In this document: positions 8,784-18,008 of the stretch, piece by piece
Position numbering within the stretch: position 1 is the stretch's first letter
How the letters are laid out: every line of letters begins with the position of its first letter
IMG/VR virus record: IMGVR_UViG_3300035659_001009
Span: 1 to 54,023 of that record
Direction: 5' to 3' (one strand)
Source of the DNA: a virus
DNA length: 54,023 nucleotides
Notes under the pieces: generated by a model
Seen by the model: only the letters and a program-made list of their open reading frames with translations
What the model was told of the DNA's origin: nothing
Database searches by the model: none
Translations under genes and position numbers: made by a program

Positions 8784-8868
8784 CTCCGCTCGCTATGAGA
8801 TGGTGGGGTATCTCACAGCGATTGGACTCTCATAGAGAGCGGAGTAAGGGCGAGCTTGCGGCTCGCCC
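8784..8868 (-). terminator. two stacked hairpins behind the capsid gene
   Basis: Read on the minus strand after the capsid stop, the first hairpin pairs 8861-8868 with 8848-8855 (8 bp, GC-rich, 5-nt loop). A second, longer one pairs 8837-8844 with 8784-8791 (8 bp) and, across a small internal loop, 8828-8833 with 8795-8800 (6 bp). The U-tract after the first is only two bases, so termination is probably partial or the structures protect the capsid mRNA 3' end. Confidence 0.6.
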
Positions 8869-8876
8869 ATACTTGG

Positions 8877-10076
8877 TTACAGGATTACTGGGCAGCAGGT
8901 TCGGATGTTGCCAGAGAAGACTGCGGAGTAGACGCTGTGAGCGCACTTGTGTTTGATGATGAGAGCGGTCTTCGCCCACATTTCGAACGCGATGGTGGTA
9001 CACCCGGGAGTCAGGTCCTTGAAGGCCAACGGAATCTGCGTAGCCCGGTACACCAACTTGACCCCGTTGTGAGTCATGCGCAGGCCATAGAGGCGAGCGG
9101 TAAACGTCCCGTTGAGGTTATCCGTCCGCGGGAAGTTGGTATCGCCAACGACTTGAATACGCCCGACTCCAGTGTTGACGAATGAGTCAAAGTTGTATCC
9201 TGGAGTGATGCGGTTGCCGTTGGGATAGGTGATGACTTGTATGGAACCATTACCGGTTCCAGCCCAACCGAGCGTAAAGAACGCAGACATCATCTCTTGG
9301 ATCGCGGCCGGGTGGCCCATGATGACCTGCGGCTTGATGCAGTTCTCGCCCAGGAAGCGGTTGTAGCTGAGAGCGTCGAACGTGCCCGTGGACGTCGCCG
9401 AGCACGAACCGGTTGCCAGGAGCTTGACGATGCCGTCGGGCTCGAGGGCATTGATGGTGTGGTCGCCGTTCACGAGAAGGTTGTCCCAGCCATTCAAGAC
9501 CAGGATCTCGCCTAGCTGCATCTCCTTCTCTTTCAGATTTGCGATGTTGGTCATCGTGAACGTGGCGACGTCACCGCCACCTGGCATGCCAGCACCCGAC
9601 GGATGCGGCCCGAGCAGGGCACTGATGCCATAGCCAGCGCCGATCGAGGCGACCGAGTGCATGATGTCGCTGAGGCCCAGAGTCTTCTTGATGCCGATGT
9701 TCTTGAGGTCAATGTACGAGTTGTCACCATCGTGTCGAAACTCTTCGGGGCATGTACCATCGGCAAAGCTGATTGACACCGAACCGGACGTGAACGCGAG
9801 CTCGTTTAGCTCACGCCATAGCACGGTCTTCAGACCCGTACCCTCTTCCGGGATGAACTTGAGCAGCGTCGTTTCCTCGCACATCGCGATGATTTCGGTA
9901 GTGTCGAGTGGTGTGGGGAACTGAGCCGCGAAGTCGATCGGCAGAGCATAGGGTGGGAAGATGTTAGGATCGGCGGAACGCATCACCACCGCGGCCGGCG
10001 CTTGGCCTGCCACGAACGTATCTTTGTGTCCAGCCGATGCGAGGTCGAGGATGAGTTCGCCCTGTAGATCAGACAT
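8877..10076 (-). CDS. major capsid protein (HK97-like)
   Basis: A 399-residue protein directly downstream of the protease-scaffold gene, ATG 10076 with GGGAGGGAG upstream. The length, the order protease-scaffold then capsid, and the sequence (many Gly/Asn/Thr-rich beta segments, the helix MGHPAAIQEMMSAFF and the domain around GRIQVVGDTNFPRT) fit an HK97-fold major capsid protein. It would assemble the icosahedral head after scaffold cleavage. Strong hairpins follow the gene. The cysteine content is notable (several single Cys and a late CC pair). Confidence 0.8.
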   Translation of the reverse strand: MSDLQGELILDLASAGHKDTFVAGQAPAAVVMRSADPNIFPPYALPIDFAAQFPTPLDTTEIIAMCEETTLLKFIPEEGTGLKTVLWRELNELAFTSGSVSISFADGTCPEEFRHDGDNSYIDLKNIGIKKTLGLSDIMHSVASIGAGYGISALLGPHPSGAGMPGGGDVATFTMTNIANLKEKEMQLGEILVLNGWDNLLVNGDHTINALEPDGIVKLLATGSCSATSTGTFDALSYNRFLGENCIKPQVIMGHPAAIQEMMSAFFTLGWAGTGNGSIQVITYPNGNRITPGYNFDSFVNTGVGRIQVVGDTNFPRTDNLNGTFTARLYGLRMTHNGVKLVYRATQIPLAFKDLTPGCTTIAFEMWAKTALIIKHKCAHSVYSAVFSGNIRTCCPVIL

Positions 10077-11775
10077 TGGGCACTCCCTCCCCGACTGGCA
10101 AACCGACGGACCGCCGAGCCAAATCTCTCAACTGGTTTGGCTTAGCGTCCGCCGCAGCAGTCGCTCTAAACGTCGCCGCCGCCTGAGGCTGAACTTGCCG
10201 AGGCGCTGGCGATTGTGATCCGTTAGCTACAGGAACCGATGCGGGCATGAACGCTGGCAGCATCTCACCCAGCACACGTCGAATTGTTTCCTCCACGTCC
10301 GCCGTGGAAGTCGGAGTCGACGCGTTCACTGCACTCCTGATCGTAAGACCCAGAGCATCCAGGGCCTTCTGGATCGGTTCGAACTTCTGAGTACGAGTGA
10401 GATCGCTCTTCATTACCACGCCGTCATAGGCCGTGGCGATTGCCTCCAGTTGAGCAGCTAACGGATGGTCAGATTTCAACATTGTTGACACCTCCGTTTG
10501 ACTTGTTACTGTTGGTACTACTGGTACTACTGGTACTGGAGTGGAGACTTTCGACAAGGCCATCAATGCTTCTTGTGAAAACTGGTCCTGCATCTCTCCT
10601 AGGATCCCTTCGATCGCGGCGGCTTTCTCAGACACCATAGGACTGTCGATTGCATTCCAGATCACATCGCGAACCGTCCAGAAGAGATCTGAAAACTTCC
10701 AGGTCAACCTCTGAGCAGTTATGTAATCCAAAGCTCCGGCCAAAGTCGTAGCACCACCATACGGCTTGTTAGCTGCGTCCACCACACTAACAACCGCTAC
10801 TGGCGTCGGTGTGACCACCGCGTCAGCCCGAATAACAACCGCAGCAGCACTCTTGTCGACGACCGTGCCTCGTTCTCGCTTGTCGAGCTCCTCCGCAAGG
10901 TCTTCACCAACAATCGCTGCGGCGTCGTCTTTCTTACTTTTGATAACACCGTCCACACTGGATCTCTCGATCATGATGGGCGTCCTCACGTTTATAGGCA
11001 CCCGCGTAAGGGCAAAGTGAACAAGTTGCCCCTTGACATACTCCTTGAGCTTCGCGCCGCGGATGCACACAGGGCACACCTCCACAATACTCTTGCGTGC
11101 GAAGTGTGTTCCGTCCGCATGGACATGTTCCCAATCGATGAACGCGATGCTAACACGTACCCGCTTTTCGTCGGGAACGTTGTCCGCAATGTCCGCTTTG
11201 ATTGCACCCCATGCCTTCTCAGCAAGGGCACTCTTGGCCATATCGGCTTTGAACCGAAAATGGTTATCGTCGACCCACACATTCGTCGGTGTACCAACGA
11301 CTGCCTGGCCACCCTGATCAAGATAGTGCGCGACGCTCAGGTAGGGCATACCACCTTTCCAAGCCGCCGAACCGTAGGGAGGTGGAGCTGGCATGTCCTC
11401 TGCAATTCGGGTCAGGAAGTCCTGGAAGAGAGATAGGGTCATCCGCTGTCCAAACGTGTCCTCAAAGGTGTCACTCGCGACGGCCTTGATACGACGCGTC
11501 CCGTCAGAGTCTTGCACTGCCTTCGTGATGAAGAGCGAACAGAATTGGATGTTCGAATCAGACTCCGCGAACAGTGGGGTGAGGTCGAGCTCATCTGGCA
11601 ACTCGAACTCGACAGTCGCTTCCACATCGATCGCGCTCTTCGCATTGGCATTCAGGGCGGCGAGGTAGGCCTTCTTCTTTGCCACCGTGGTACATCCTAC
11701 CTTTGCACCAGTATCCTTCTTGTAGACACAAACGGGAGTCTTCGCGGGACCATCTTCACGAACTGTGTATGGCAT
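10069..11775 (-). CDS. prohead protease fused to a scaffold-like region
   Basis: A 568-residue protein from ATG 11775 (AGAGAGG upstream). Residues about 70-270 look like a phage prohead protease: VRVSIAFIDWEHVHADGTHF with a candidate catalytic His, then RKSIVEVCPV and HFALTRVPIN, resembling the S78/XkdF-like capsid maturation proteases. The remaining 300 residues are Ala/Val/Thr-rich, low in Trp/Cys and helical, as expected for an internal scaffold that is degraded. The N-terminus has an unusual YTVREDGPAKTPVCVYKKDTG stretch. The gene overlaps the capsid gene by 8 nt. A protease-scaffold role is inferred from motifs plus position. Confidence 0.7.
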   Translation of the reverse strand: MPYTVREDGPAKTPVCVYKKDTGAKVGCTTVAKKKAYLAALNANAKSAIDVEATVEFELPDELDLTPLFAESDSNIQFCSLFITKAVQDSDGTRRIKAVASDTFEDTFGQRMTLSLFQDFLTRIAEDMPAPPPYGSAAWKGGMPYLSVAHYLDQGGQAVVGTPTNVWVDDNHFRFKADMAKSALAEKAWGAIKADIADNVPDEKRVRVSIAFIDWEHVHADGTHFARKSIVEVCPVCIRGAKLKEYVKGQLVHFALTRVPINVRTPIMIERSSVDGVIKSKKDDAAAIVGEDLAEELDKRERGTVVDKSAAAVVIRADAVVTPTPVAVVSVVDAANKPYGGATTLAGALDYITAQRLTWKFSDLFWTVRDVIWNAIDSPMVSEKAAAIEGILGEMQDQFSQEALMALSKVSTPVPVVPVVPTVTSQTEVSTMLKSDHPLAAQLEAIATAYDGVVMKSDLTRTQKFEPIQKALDALGLTIRSAVNASTPTSTADVEETIRRVLGEMLPAFMPASVPVANGSQSPAPRQVQPQAAATFRATAAADAKPNQLRDLARRSVGLPVGEGVPNV

Positions 11776-12046
11776 GGCCAAACCTCTCTTCCCACCCAAT
11801 ACGCGCTAAGTGCGTCGCAAACGACACGACTAGCCCCGTCGCGGCACATTGCACACCCTTAGGTAACTTCTCCGGCATGACGCTAGGCCTAAACCACCAA
11901 GCAAGAATGCTGAAGACCCAAACACCGAGACAGAAGTCACAGTTGAGCAGCTCCTGGATCTTCGGATACTTCCGGGCACCATCTAGCAGGGGTGTATTCT
12001 GCAGTGCCCAGATGAGGATCCTCCCTACGACGATGTAGGCGATCAA
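11756..12046 (-). CDS. small membrane protein, DUF1360-like
   Basis: A 96-residue protein with hydrophobic segments near residues 2-14, 38-52 and 68-80 and the motif LLNCDFCLGVWVFSILAWWF. The NCxxCLGVW signature is typical of the DUF1360 small membrane family found in phages and bacteria. Function unknown. It overlaps the protease gene start and the upstream gene end, within the head operon. Confidence 0.65.
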   Translation of the reverse strand: MIAYIVVGRILIWALQNTPLLDGARKYPKIQELLNCDFCLGVWVFSILAWWFRPSVMPEKLPKGVQCAATGLVVSFATHLARIGWEERFGHAIHSS

Positions 12047-12240
12047 GCTATGTCCTTCTCCATCAAGATGAACAACCGGACCGCTTCAGCATCGAAGCCC
12101 ATGGGTACGGCATTGATGACTTTCCACCCACTAGCCGCGAGCTTGTTGAGATGCTCCGTTACTTGGACCGCCGACATCACACCCGACTGCGGCTTTGCCT
12201 CGAGTCCGACCGAAACGACTACGATATGATACGCTTTCAT
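12043..12240 (-). CDS. DUF4177-like small protein
   Basis: A 65-residue protein (MKAYHIVVVSVG...) with the pattern of a short beta strand, a helix LNKLAASGWKVINAVPMG and a final strand FILMEKDIA, as in the DUF4177 family, whose members have a conserved GW in the same place. No known activity. SD AAAGGGG-like, overlapping the next gene. Confidence 0.6.
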   Translation of the reverse strand: MKAYHIVVVSVGLEAKPQSGVMSAVQVTEHLNKLAASGWKVINAVPMGFDAEAVRLFILMEKDIA

Positions 12241-12293
12241 TTCTACACCCCTTTCCAGAGATTTGTTGATAGCTGCCCCACCTCAGGGGCGGC

Positions 12294-13121
12294 TTAGATG
12301 AGCATTTCAGACGTTATAACTCTGATGACCCCATCCTTGTCTTCAAACACCACGCTTTGGACAACAACGCGTCTGTGAACGCCCGGTATCCATACGACTG
12401 GCGGCCATGACAGATCTGGTACGACCATGATAACTGGTACACCGAGTGCCTCTTCACTTTCAATCCCAATACACTGAATCGTCCAGGTCTGACTCTCCCA
12501 AGTAAGAGTGGGTGTGCCAACCTGTTCACTACTAACAACTCCCTGCAATCCTAAGTCAATAGTGATACTTGGTTGTCCAACAAACTCACCACTCGGAATC
12601 CCAATCAGGTTGACATCTGTACTCACGGAAGGGACACCAACATGTTCGCCGCTTACGATACCCACCAACGTCATGCTCACCGTAATAGTGGGTGTACCGA
12701 CCAGTTCTTCACTTGGTATTCCATTGACCTGCACAGAAACTGTGATGCTTGGTTGACCCACAACTTCCGCGCTTGCAATGCCCGATAATTGTAACGAACT
12801 CGCAATGGTCGGTTGCCCGATGATCTCACCACTTGCTATTCCGGTAGGCTTCACAACCGCTGCGACTGTTGGTTGTCCGACTGCCTCTGTGTTTGCAATA
12901 CCTACTGCAACAATGTTGACTGTCAAACTCGGATTGCCAACGGCCTCAGCACTGGGTATACCACCCACACCTACAATATCGGCGTAAACATCCCCACACC
13001 CCGGACTATTGATAATCCTTGACAATCCGGCATTGCTGGGCGGGTATATATTCTGCCGCCCACCCATGATACTGCGCGTGCTGAGAGTGGTGCTATTTAG
13101 CCAACGCGTTGAACGGATCAT
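12294..13121 (-). CDS. tandem-repeat virion protein (nine 20-residue repeats)
   Basis: A 275-residue protein. From about residue 54 it consists of nine consecutive units of about 20 residues with the core G-I-x-S-x-E-x-V-G-x-P-(S/T)-(I/L/V)-T, for example GIASAEVVGQPSITVSVQVN, ending in a non-repeat domain of about 55 residues. Similar GIPSAExxGxP repeats are widespread in phage virion proteins of unknown role and are predicted to form beta structure. The ATG overlaps the stop of the preceding gene. Likely a decoration or accessory head protein. The repeats have diverged in DNA sequence, so they are old. Confidence 0.72.
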   Translation of the reverse strand: MIRSTRWLNSTTLSTRSIMGGRQNIYPPSNAGLSRIINSPGCGDVYADIVGVGGIPSAEAVGNPSLTVNIVAVGIANTEAVGQPTVAAVVKPTGIASGEIIGQPTIASSLQLSGIASAEVVGQPSITVSVQVNGIPSEELVGTPTITVSMTLVGIVSGEHVGVPSVSTDVNLIGIPSGEFVGQPSITIDLGLQGVVSSEQVGTPTLTWESQTWTIQCIGIESEEALGVPVIMVVPDLSWPPVVWIPGVHRRVVVQSVVFEDKDGVIRVITSEMLI

Positions 13122-13553
13122 TCATTCGTCCCAGACCGCATAAAGGGATTGTGCCGATCCCGCCGCCCCGCCATGATTCCAAACGACAAGCCAGCCCGAA
13201 ACTGGAATCACAAGTCCATTCGGAAATGTCCAGATGCCACCCGCACCCACTGTGGCAGGTAGAACGATGCGCTGAAGCGGGTTGGTTCCAATAGTCGGCG
13301 CAGTGCTCCAGGCCGTGTCAATGTTTCCGGTCGCCGCCGCTTCGGCTGGATCATCGGCCTGCCCCAAAAGGGAAGTCGTGGCAACGGGCGTATTGCTAGG
13401 GCGGATGAGTTGGATGCTGGACGCCGTAGCCGCATTATTCGAGAATCCAATCTCAGAAATCACCAGTCGTCTGCTCGCCACTGCGTGAATGGTGGCATAC
13501 GTCGCACCTGATGCCGCCGCCGGAGTTGTGACTGCCGCTCTAAACCGTGCCAT
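13122..13553 (-). CDS. putative head decoration / virion protein, 143 aa
   Basis: Starts at ATG 13553 with GGAGGG 5 nt upstream; a longer in-frame extension lacks an SD. The sequence MARFRAAVTTPAAASG, ISEIGFSNNAATASSIQLIR, ending GGAAGSAQSLYAVWDE, is strand-rich with few charges, like small beta-sandwich virion proteins. It sits between the 134-residue gene and the repeat protein in the head operon. Exact role unknown. Confidence 0.6.
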   Translation of the reverse strand: MARFRAAVTTPAAASGATYATIHAVASRRLVISEIGFSNNAATASSIQLIRPSNTPVATTSLLGQADDPAEAAATGNIDTAWSTAPTIGTNPLQRIVLPATVGAGGIWTFPNGLVIPVSGWLVVWNHGGAAGSAQSLYAVWDE

Positions 13554-13611
13554 GTGTTCCCTCCACTGAAATACGCAAGTGCGACGATGGGAACGCCGCC
13601 GCGCCTTCTTT

Positions 13612-14016
13612 TTAGAGTTTGAAAACTTTATTCGCCCCGGTATCCCACAGGATATTAAGCGTTTGTCCCGCCGCTGGAGTAAACGGCAATCCACTGACTA
13701 CGGTGTCATCATAACAAATGACCCGCGCGGTCGCGTCGGAGCCTGTGTGCTTGACTACAACAATCGCACTCACCGGGACTGCCGCCGTAGCAACTATTGA
13801 TGTGTTTACTGCATTGAATATACCGTTTGTGAAAGTCTTTCCAGTCAGTGCGACAGAACGCCCATTGTCCACCGACCCCAAGTCAACAATGAATTTGTCC
13901 GTGATGTCAAATGAATAAGTAGACCTGATCAGTATGACACGAATATCATCTACACTCATCTCGATAGTGTCATCAAGAATTCCCTCACGGCCTGGATCGA
14001 ATAGTGCGTTAGACAT
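13612..14016 (-). CDS. virion-associated protein, 134 aa
   Basis: Directly after the portal gene. The N-terminus SNALFDPGREGILDD and the rest (SVDDIRVILIRSTYSFD, GKTFTNGIFNA) match a common phage family of small beta-strand proteins found beside portal genes, usually annotated as hypothetical or head-fibre/decoration proteins. The conserved (F/Y)DxGREG motif near the N-terminus is clear. No enzymatic residues are evident. Confidence 0.6.
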   Translation of the reverse strand: MSNALFDPGREGILDDTIEMSVDDIRVILIRSTYSFDITDKFIVDLGSVDNGRSVALTGKTFTNGIFNAVNTSIVATAAVPVSAIVVVKHTGSDATARVICYDDTVVSGLPFTPAAGQTLNILWDTGANKVFKL

Positions 14017-14017
14017 A

Positions 14018-15625
14018 CTAACTTCCCTTCCACAAACTAGTTGGTAACCGCCCTATCTCAGGAGACACTCTGGGGACGATCACTTGTTCAAGTTCATGAA
14101 TAAACTCTTTACCAGGGTCAACTTCCCCTGCATACTTCACATCAAGCAATGCTAGCTCGGCAAGGACGCCCTCGTCTGTGATGACGACAGTAGGGTCATC
14201 GGAAATAGGCTCGCCACCAGCTTCGACTACCGCAGCCTGGAGCTCACGGTTGAACTCTGTCGCGAACTCTTCTGCACGCTGAACAACAAGTGACTTTGCT
14301 GTACCGGGTGGTGTCTTGATCTCGCCTGCGCCTCCGTCTGAAGGTGCGACTGGCTTCTGTAGCTGCCCAGCCACAACGTGTACCGGCTGTTGTATACCAC
14401 CCACTACTGTAGATTTTGGTTCCTGCTCCGGCAACGTGGCTGTGACAGTAATCATCCCATCCGAAATCATCTGCTGCAATCCATCACCTGGCTCGAGCAT
14501 CTTGCCCTCGACCAGGTTTCGCAGCGCCATGGAGTTCGCAAGGCGTGCACGTCCCTTAGCAACCAAAGCTTCGTCATCACGTTCGATGAACTCAAATCTC
14601 AAGTACTTCGGAAGCATGCGGCACCAGTATGCCGTCATCTTCCGGCGTGCAACGCCAATACCCGTCCGCATCGAGCGACGTTCACTTCGGATCGCACCCG
14701 CTAATGTTCCTGACTCCCCCTCGACAATCCCAATGTCTGCTAAGGTCATACCGTACCCAGCAGAGACCACTTGCATGTAACGAAGCGTCGCCAACGGGTA
14801 GGCTATCTCGACAGGGGATCGTCCAAACGGAATAAACTTGGCGGCGACGGTGTGCTCGTACAGCACAGGCACCTTGAGGGCGTCGGTCCCAAAGAGTAGA
14901 GTTCGCCACGACTCGAGCCATTTCGTTGCTGAATCGAAGGACATATCGCCCAGGTCGAGAACACCTGCTTCGGGCGTGTCGAGGAGTAAGTTAGCGTAGT
15001 AGCGATCTCCACGAGCTAACATCTCGAAGGCCAGGTAGATACGTTCGGGTGGCGCCATGCCCCAACCCTTACGCATAAGCTCAGGACGAGGTGAATAATA
15101 AGCTCGATCGACTGCGTGCTTCGGAAAGTAGATGGGTTGGATCGTGTAGCTCCACTGCACCACGGGCCAGTCAAGAGCATACGTGGGCATCATCGTGGCT
15201 CCATCGACTCGCTGGAACCACAACACTTCACCGTCGGGTTGATCGCCCGCCCGACCAAGCTCTGAAGCCCCACCGAATGGGATGTCAAGCATGTCCTGTA
15301 AAATAAGCTCCGAGTGAACGTCGTACCCACCATCTCCGTTCTCAATCAACTCGGTATACTTGTCAATCTCATCCTGGTAGTCGTTCGTGGGGCTCTTCGA
15401 CGCAAGTCGCCACGGCATACTGACAACCGTGTCGATGATTGTCTGCCTGCAAATCATTGCAATGGGTTGATATCTTACGAGGGTACGCCATGAATCTGCG
15501 GGAAGGACTGAAGGCACAGACCAGGCAGGAACCTGCCGCATTAGGAACGGAGCTGTAACTGCTCTCTGTCCGGGTTCGGTAAACTTCGCTTTTTCTACAA
15601 GTGCAGAAACTTCATTGTTCGCCAT
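14018..15625 (-). CDS. portal protein
   Basis: A 535-residue protein immediately after terminase large (31-nt overlap). It shows portal-type features: an N-terminal wing (WRTLVRYQPIAMICRQTI), the stem/clip segments PVLYEHTVAAKFIPFGRSPVEIAYPLATLRYM and GYGMTLADIGIVEGESGTLAGA, and a C-terminal charged region. Twelve copies would form the ring at the packaging vertex through which terminase pumps DNA. Length and gene order fit well; the family was judged by pattern, not by search. Confidence 0.85.
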   Translation of the reverse strand: MANNEVSALVEKAKFTEPGQRAVTAPFLMRQVPAWSVPSVLPADSWRTLVRYQPIAMICRQTIIDTVVSMPWRLASKSPTNDYQDEIDKYTELIENGDGGYDVHSELILQDMLDIPFGGASELGRAGDQPDGEVLWFQRVDGATMMPTYALDWPVVQWSYTIQPIYFPKHAVDRAYYSPRPELMRKGWGMAPPERIYLAFEMLARGDRYYANLLLDTPEAGVLDLGDMSFDSATKWLESWRTLLFGTDALKVPVLYEHTVAAKFIPFGRSPVEIAYPLATLRYMQVVSAGYGMTLADIGIVEGESGTLAGAIRSERRSMRTGIGVARRKMTAYWCRMLPKYLRFEFIERDDEALVAKGRARLANSMALRNLVEGKMLEPGDGLQQMISDGMITVTATLPEQEPKSTVVGGIQQPVHVVAGQLQKPVAPSDGGAGEIKTPPGTAKSLVVQRAEEFATEFNRELQAAVVEAGGEPISDDPTVVITDEGVLAELALLDVKYAGEVDPGKEFIHELEQVIVPRVSPEIGRLPTSLWKGS

Positions 15626-18008
15626 TTAGGTGATGCCGCCATTCTGACGCCACCAGATATTGTATCTACCTGGTCGTCAGGAGTCTTTCCCATTCCGTCA
15701 AATAGTGAACACTCCGTGAGAAACGACTGAATCCATGGACCATTTACAAGATAAACCTGTCCCGCTTCTGCTTTCGACGACCAGTCTAAAGCCCTCGAAA
15801 GTTTGTCCGTGTCAACGTCGACACCGACGATCCGGTGACCAGTAAGTTCGGGATCCTTCATGAACGTTTGAACTGCAGCGATCCCGTGGAGTTTCTTCTC
15901 GATTCCCGTTTCGACAACAGTTTCGTCGCCTAAGATCGTTTGCTTGATGAGCTTTTCTTGATCCGGCCACTCAATCTTCTTCCGGATCATGTCCCGTATG
16001 ATGATGTCACCGGTCTTGGTAACTGCAACAGCTCCTGACGCAGTAAAGCTTGCACGTGCTTTGAGTGATGCTGCTAAGTCCCAATAACGGAACCACCTAA
16101 GTCCGGTGGGTACTTCGTTGATAACTTTGAACCAGTCTGCATGGAATACATTCCCCGCGGCGACAATATCCCAATCGCCCTCGGCCAATTGCATCCTGAT
16201 CACTAACGGTAAGCCCTGGAGACGAGCTTCATAACCAGGATCTACTTCCATCAGCTTAGGGTTGTCAAATCGACGAGACCGAATAAACGATCGAGATAAC
16301 GCGTCTTGGTCATCCCAAGTAGTTCGTATGTCTTTTTCGTCCTTAGTCTTGAAGTAGTGAACCTCTCCACTTGGCCATCTCGGTTCACCCTCAACTTCGA
16401 TGCGTGTCAACCAAGGCTTGTAACGATTGAAAACCCACTCATGCCCGACATTACCCGGGTTCGATGCCCACCGGACCCTTGCCGGAACTACTTGGTGTGT
16501 TATCGGGTCAATTGCAACAGTACGAACACGGCTCTGCATATACATAAACTGATATTCAGTAAACGATGTCAGTTCATCGAACCCTGCGTATGCGATCTCC
16601 GCTGACTGCCAATTGTGGACGTCCTCTTCGTGCTCTAAATGGCTAAACTGAAGTACTGAGCCACTGGGAAATGTCCATACATGATCCTGTTTATTGTAGG
16701 TACCCTTGAAGAGTGGACAAATCTCATGTGCTCTCGTGATTAGTCCTCGTGGTTGTGAAAGCTCTGGGAACGTTCGCCGGAAGAGAACTGCCGTGTATTT
16801 TGGGACATGCACATACCGAAGGGCCTCTACAAGGAGACTCTCCGAGTTGTGAGTCGGAATCATTGTACGTCCGACCAAAAACGTGTGACTCGGGTGCTTT
16901 ATACGTATACATTTCGTGGGGACAATGTCGGTCGACTCAATCGACTCAATCCAAACCGCAATGTCATGTTCCTTGGGAGGTGTCAGAATCTGACTCTCTC
17001 CCTTGCGTCTGATGTTGAAAACTTTGATTCTCGGTGTAAACGTCATTCGGTGCGATGGAAATGATTCTCCATTGAAGCTACTTGGTGCAACACTCCTACT
17101 ATACTTGAAACCCAGGGAAGACAGTAAAGTACATACATCATTAGCTAACGTTGTTTCAGTAAGACTAACCTCACATCGTCCACGTTCTTGACAATGCCCA
17201 TCACTATCCATCAACCCACGGAGTAATTCAAGACGTTGACTTCGCGATGCCATGAAGTACTGCAAGGGAATGTGCTTAACCTCGGGCACCGTTTCGCGCG
17301 TCTCACCTTGAAAACGAGTAACCTCGAGAGCGTCAAGGATGCGTTTGATTGACGGCTCAACCCTGTAGTTGTACTTTTGTGAAAGGTGTTCAAGCGTTAA
17401 TCCTCGAAGCTTGAACAGTTCGACCACTTCCTCTAGGTCTTGGTTTCCAATTGTAAAGTACCCAGTATGGACACTCCCGTCACCTAACCAGTACCCAAAG
17501 ACATATGGATCCACTGGTAAACTCTGCTGAGCTCCCTCGTATCCGTCCGTGTGGGGAAGCTTGAAACGTTTCGACAACTGTCCATGTCGGTTCTGTAGCT
17601 TAACGTAGACGCCTCTCGTCAACAGCTGTTCAGTTGTAAAGGTACCTTCGGTATAGTCGATGTACTGACGATGTTGCTTGAAGTGCTGCCCAGTTTCAAT
17701 TACCTTCCACAAATGATCTGCATCAGCAACGATCTCTTCACCGTTGCTAAATGCGACTTCATAGCACTTGTGGTCGGTGTATACTTCAGAGACATACTCG
17801 ATTTCTGACCAAGAACCGTCTACAGCAACAACACGATCCTCTGTCGTCAGATCTCCGATCGTCTGCCAAGCCTTGTCAGTCCAGATCGGTGTGTCAACTA
17901 GCAAGGCCTTGCCCCCCCCGCTTCGCCTCCGAACCCTAGTTCAAAGACACCTGATTTATGAAACGCCTCCTGGGGTCCCGGATTCGGTCTCCAGGTGAAC
18001 TGACTCAT
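15595..18008 (-). CDS. terL: terminase large subunit, intein-interrupted, apparent frameshift at G8
   Basis: The N-terminal part starts at ATG 18008 (GGAGG upstream) as MSQFTWRPNPGPQEAFHK and reaches the Walker A start GFGGEAG. There the frame is broken at a G8 run (17912-17919). With one more G, or a -1 slip, it continues as GGGK and enters the intein. After the intein the sequence SESLLVEALRYVHVP completes GGGK/S. Walker B lies in IAYAGFDELTSFTEYQF. The C-terminal nuclease domain follows, ending with DQVDTISGGVRMA. The enzyme cuts and translocates DNA into the prohead with the small subunit and portal. Confidence 0.88.
16846..17907 (-). other. intein with LAGLIDADG homing endonuclease inside terminase large
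   Basis: A 354-residue intein sits exactly inside the Walker A motif, between Lys and Ser. Block A is ALLVDTPIWTDKAWQTIGDL, so the first residue is Ala rather than Cys or Ser. Block B is ADADHLWKV (the TxxH position is DxxH). The endonuclease blocks are YVFGYWLGDGS and LLRGLMDSDGH, both with intact acidic residues. Blocks F/G are KHPSHTFLVG and TMIPTHN, followed by Ser as the +1 nucleophile. All splicing blocks are present. Terminase is inactive until splicing restores the P-loop. Confidence 0.88.

Noticed and set aside
12294-13121. DNA-level satellite or recombination repeat
   Set aside because: The 60-bp units have diverged at many silent and replacement sites; conservation is at the protein level.
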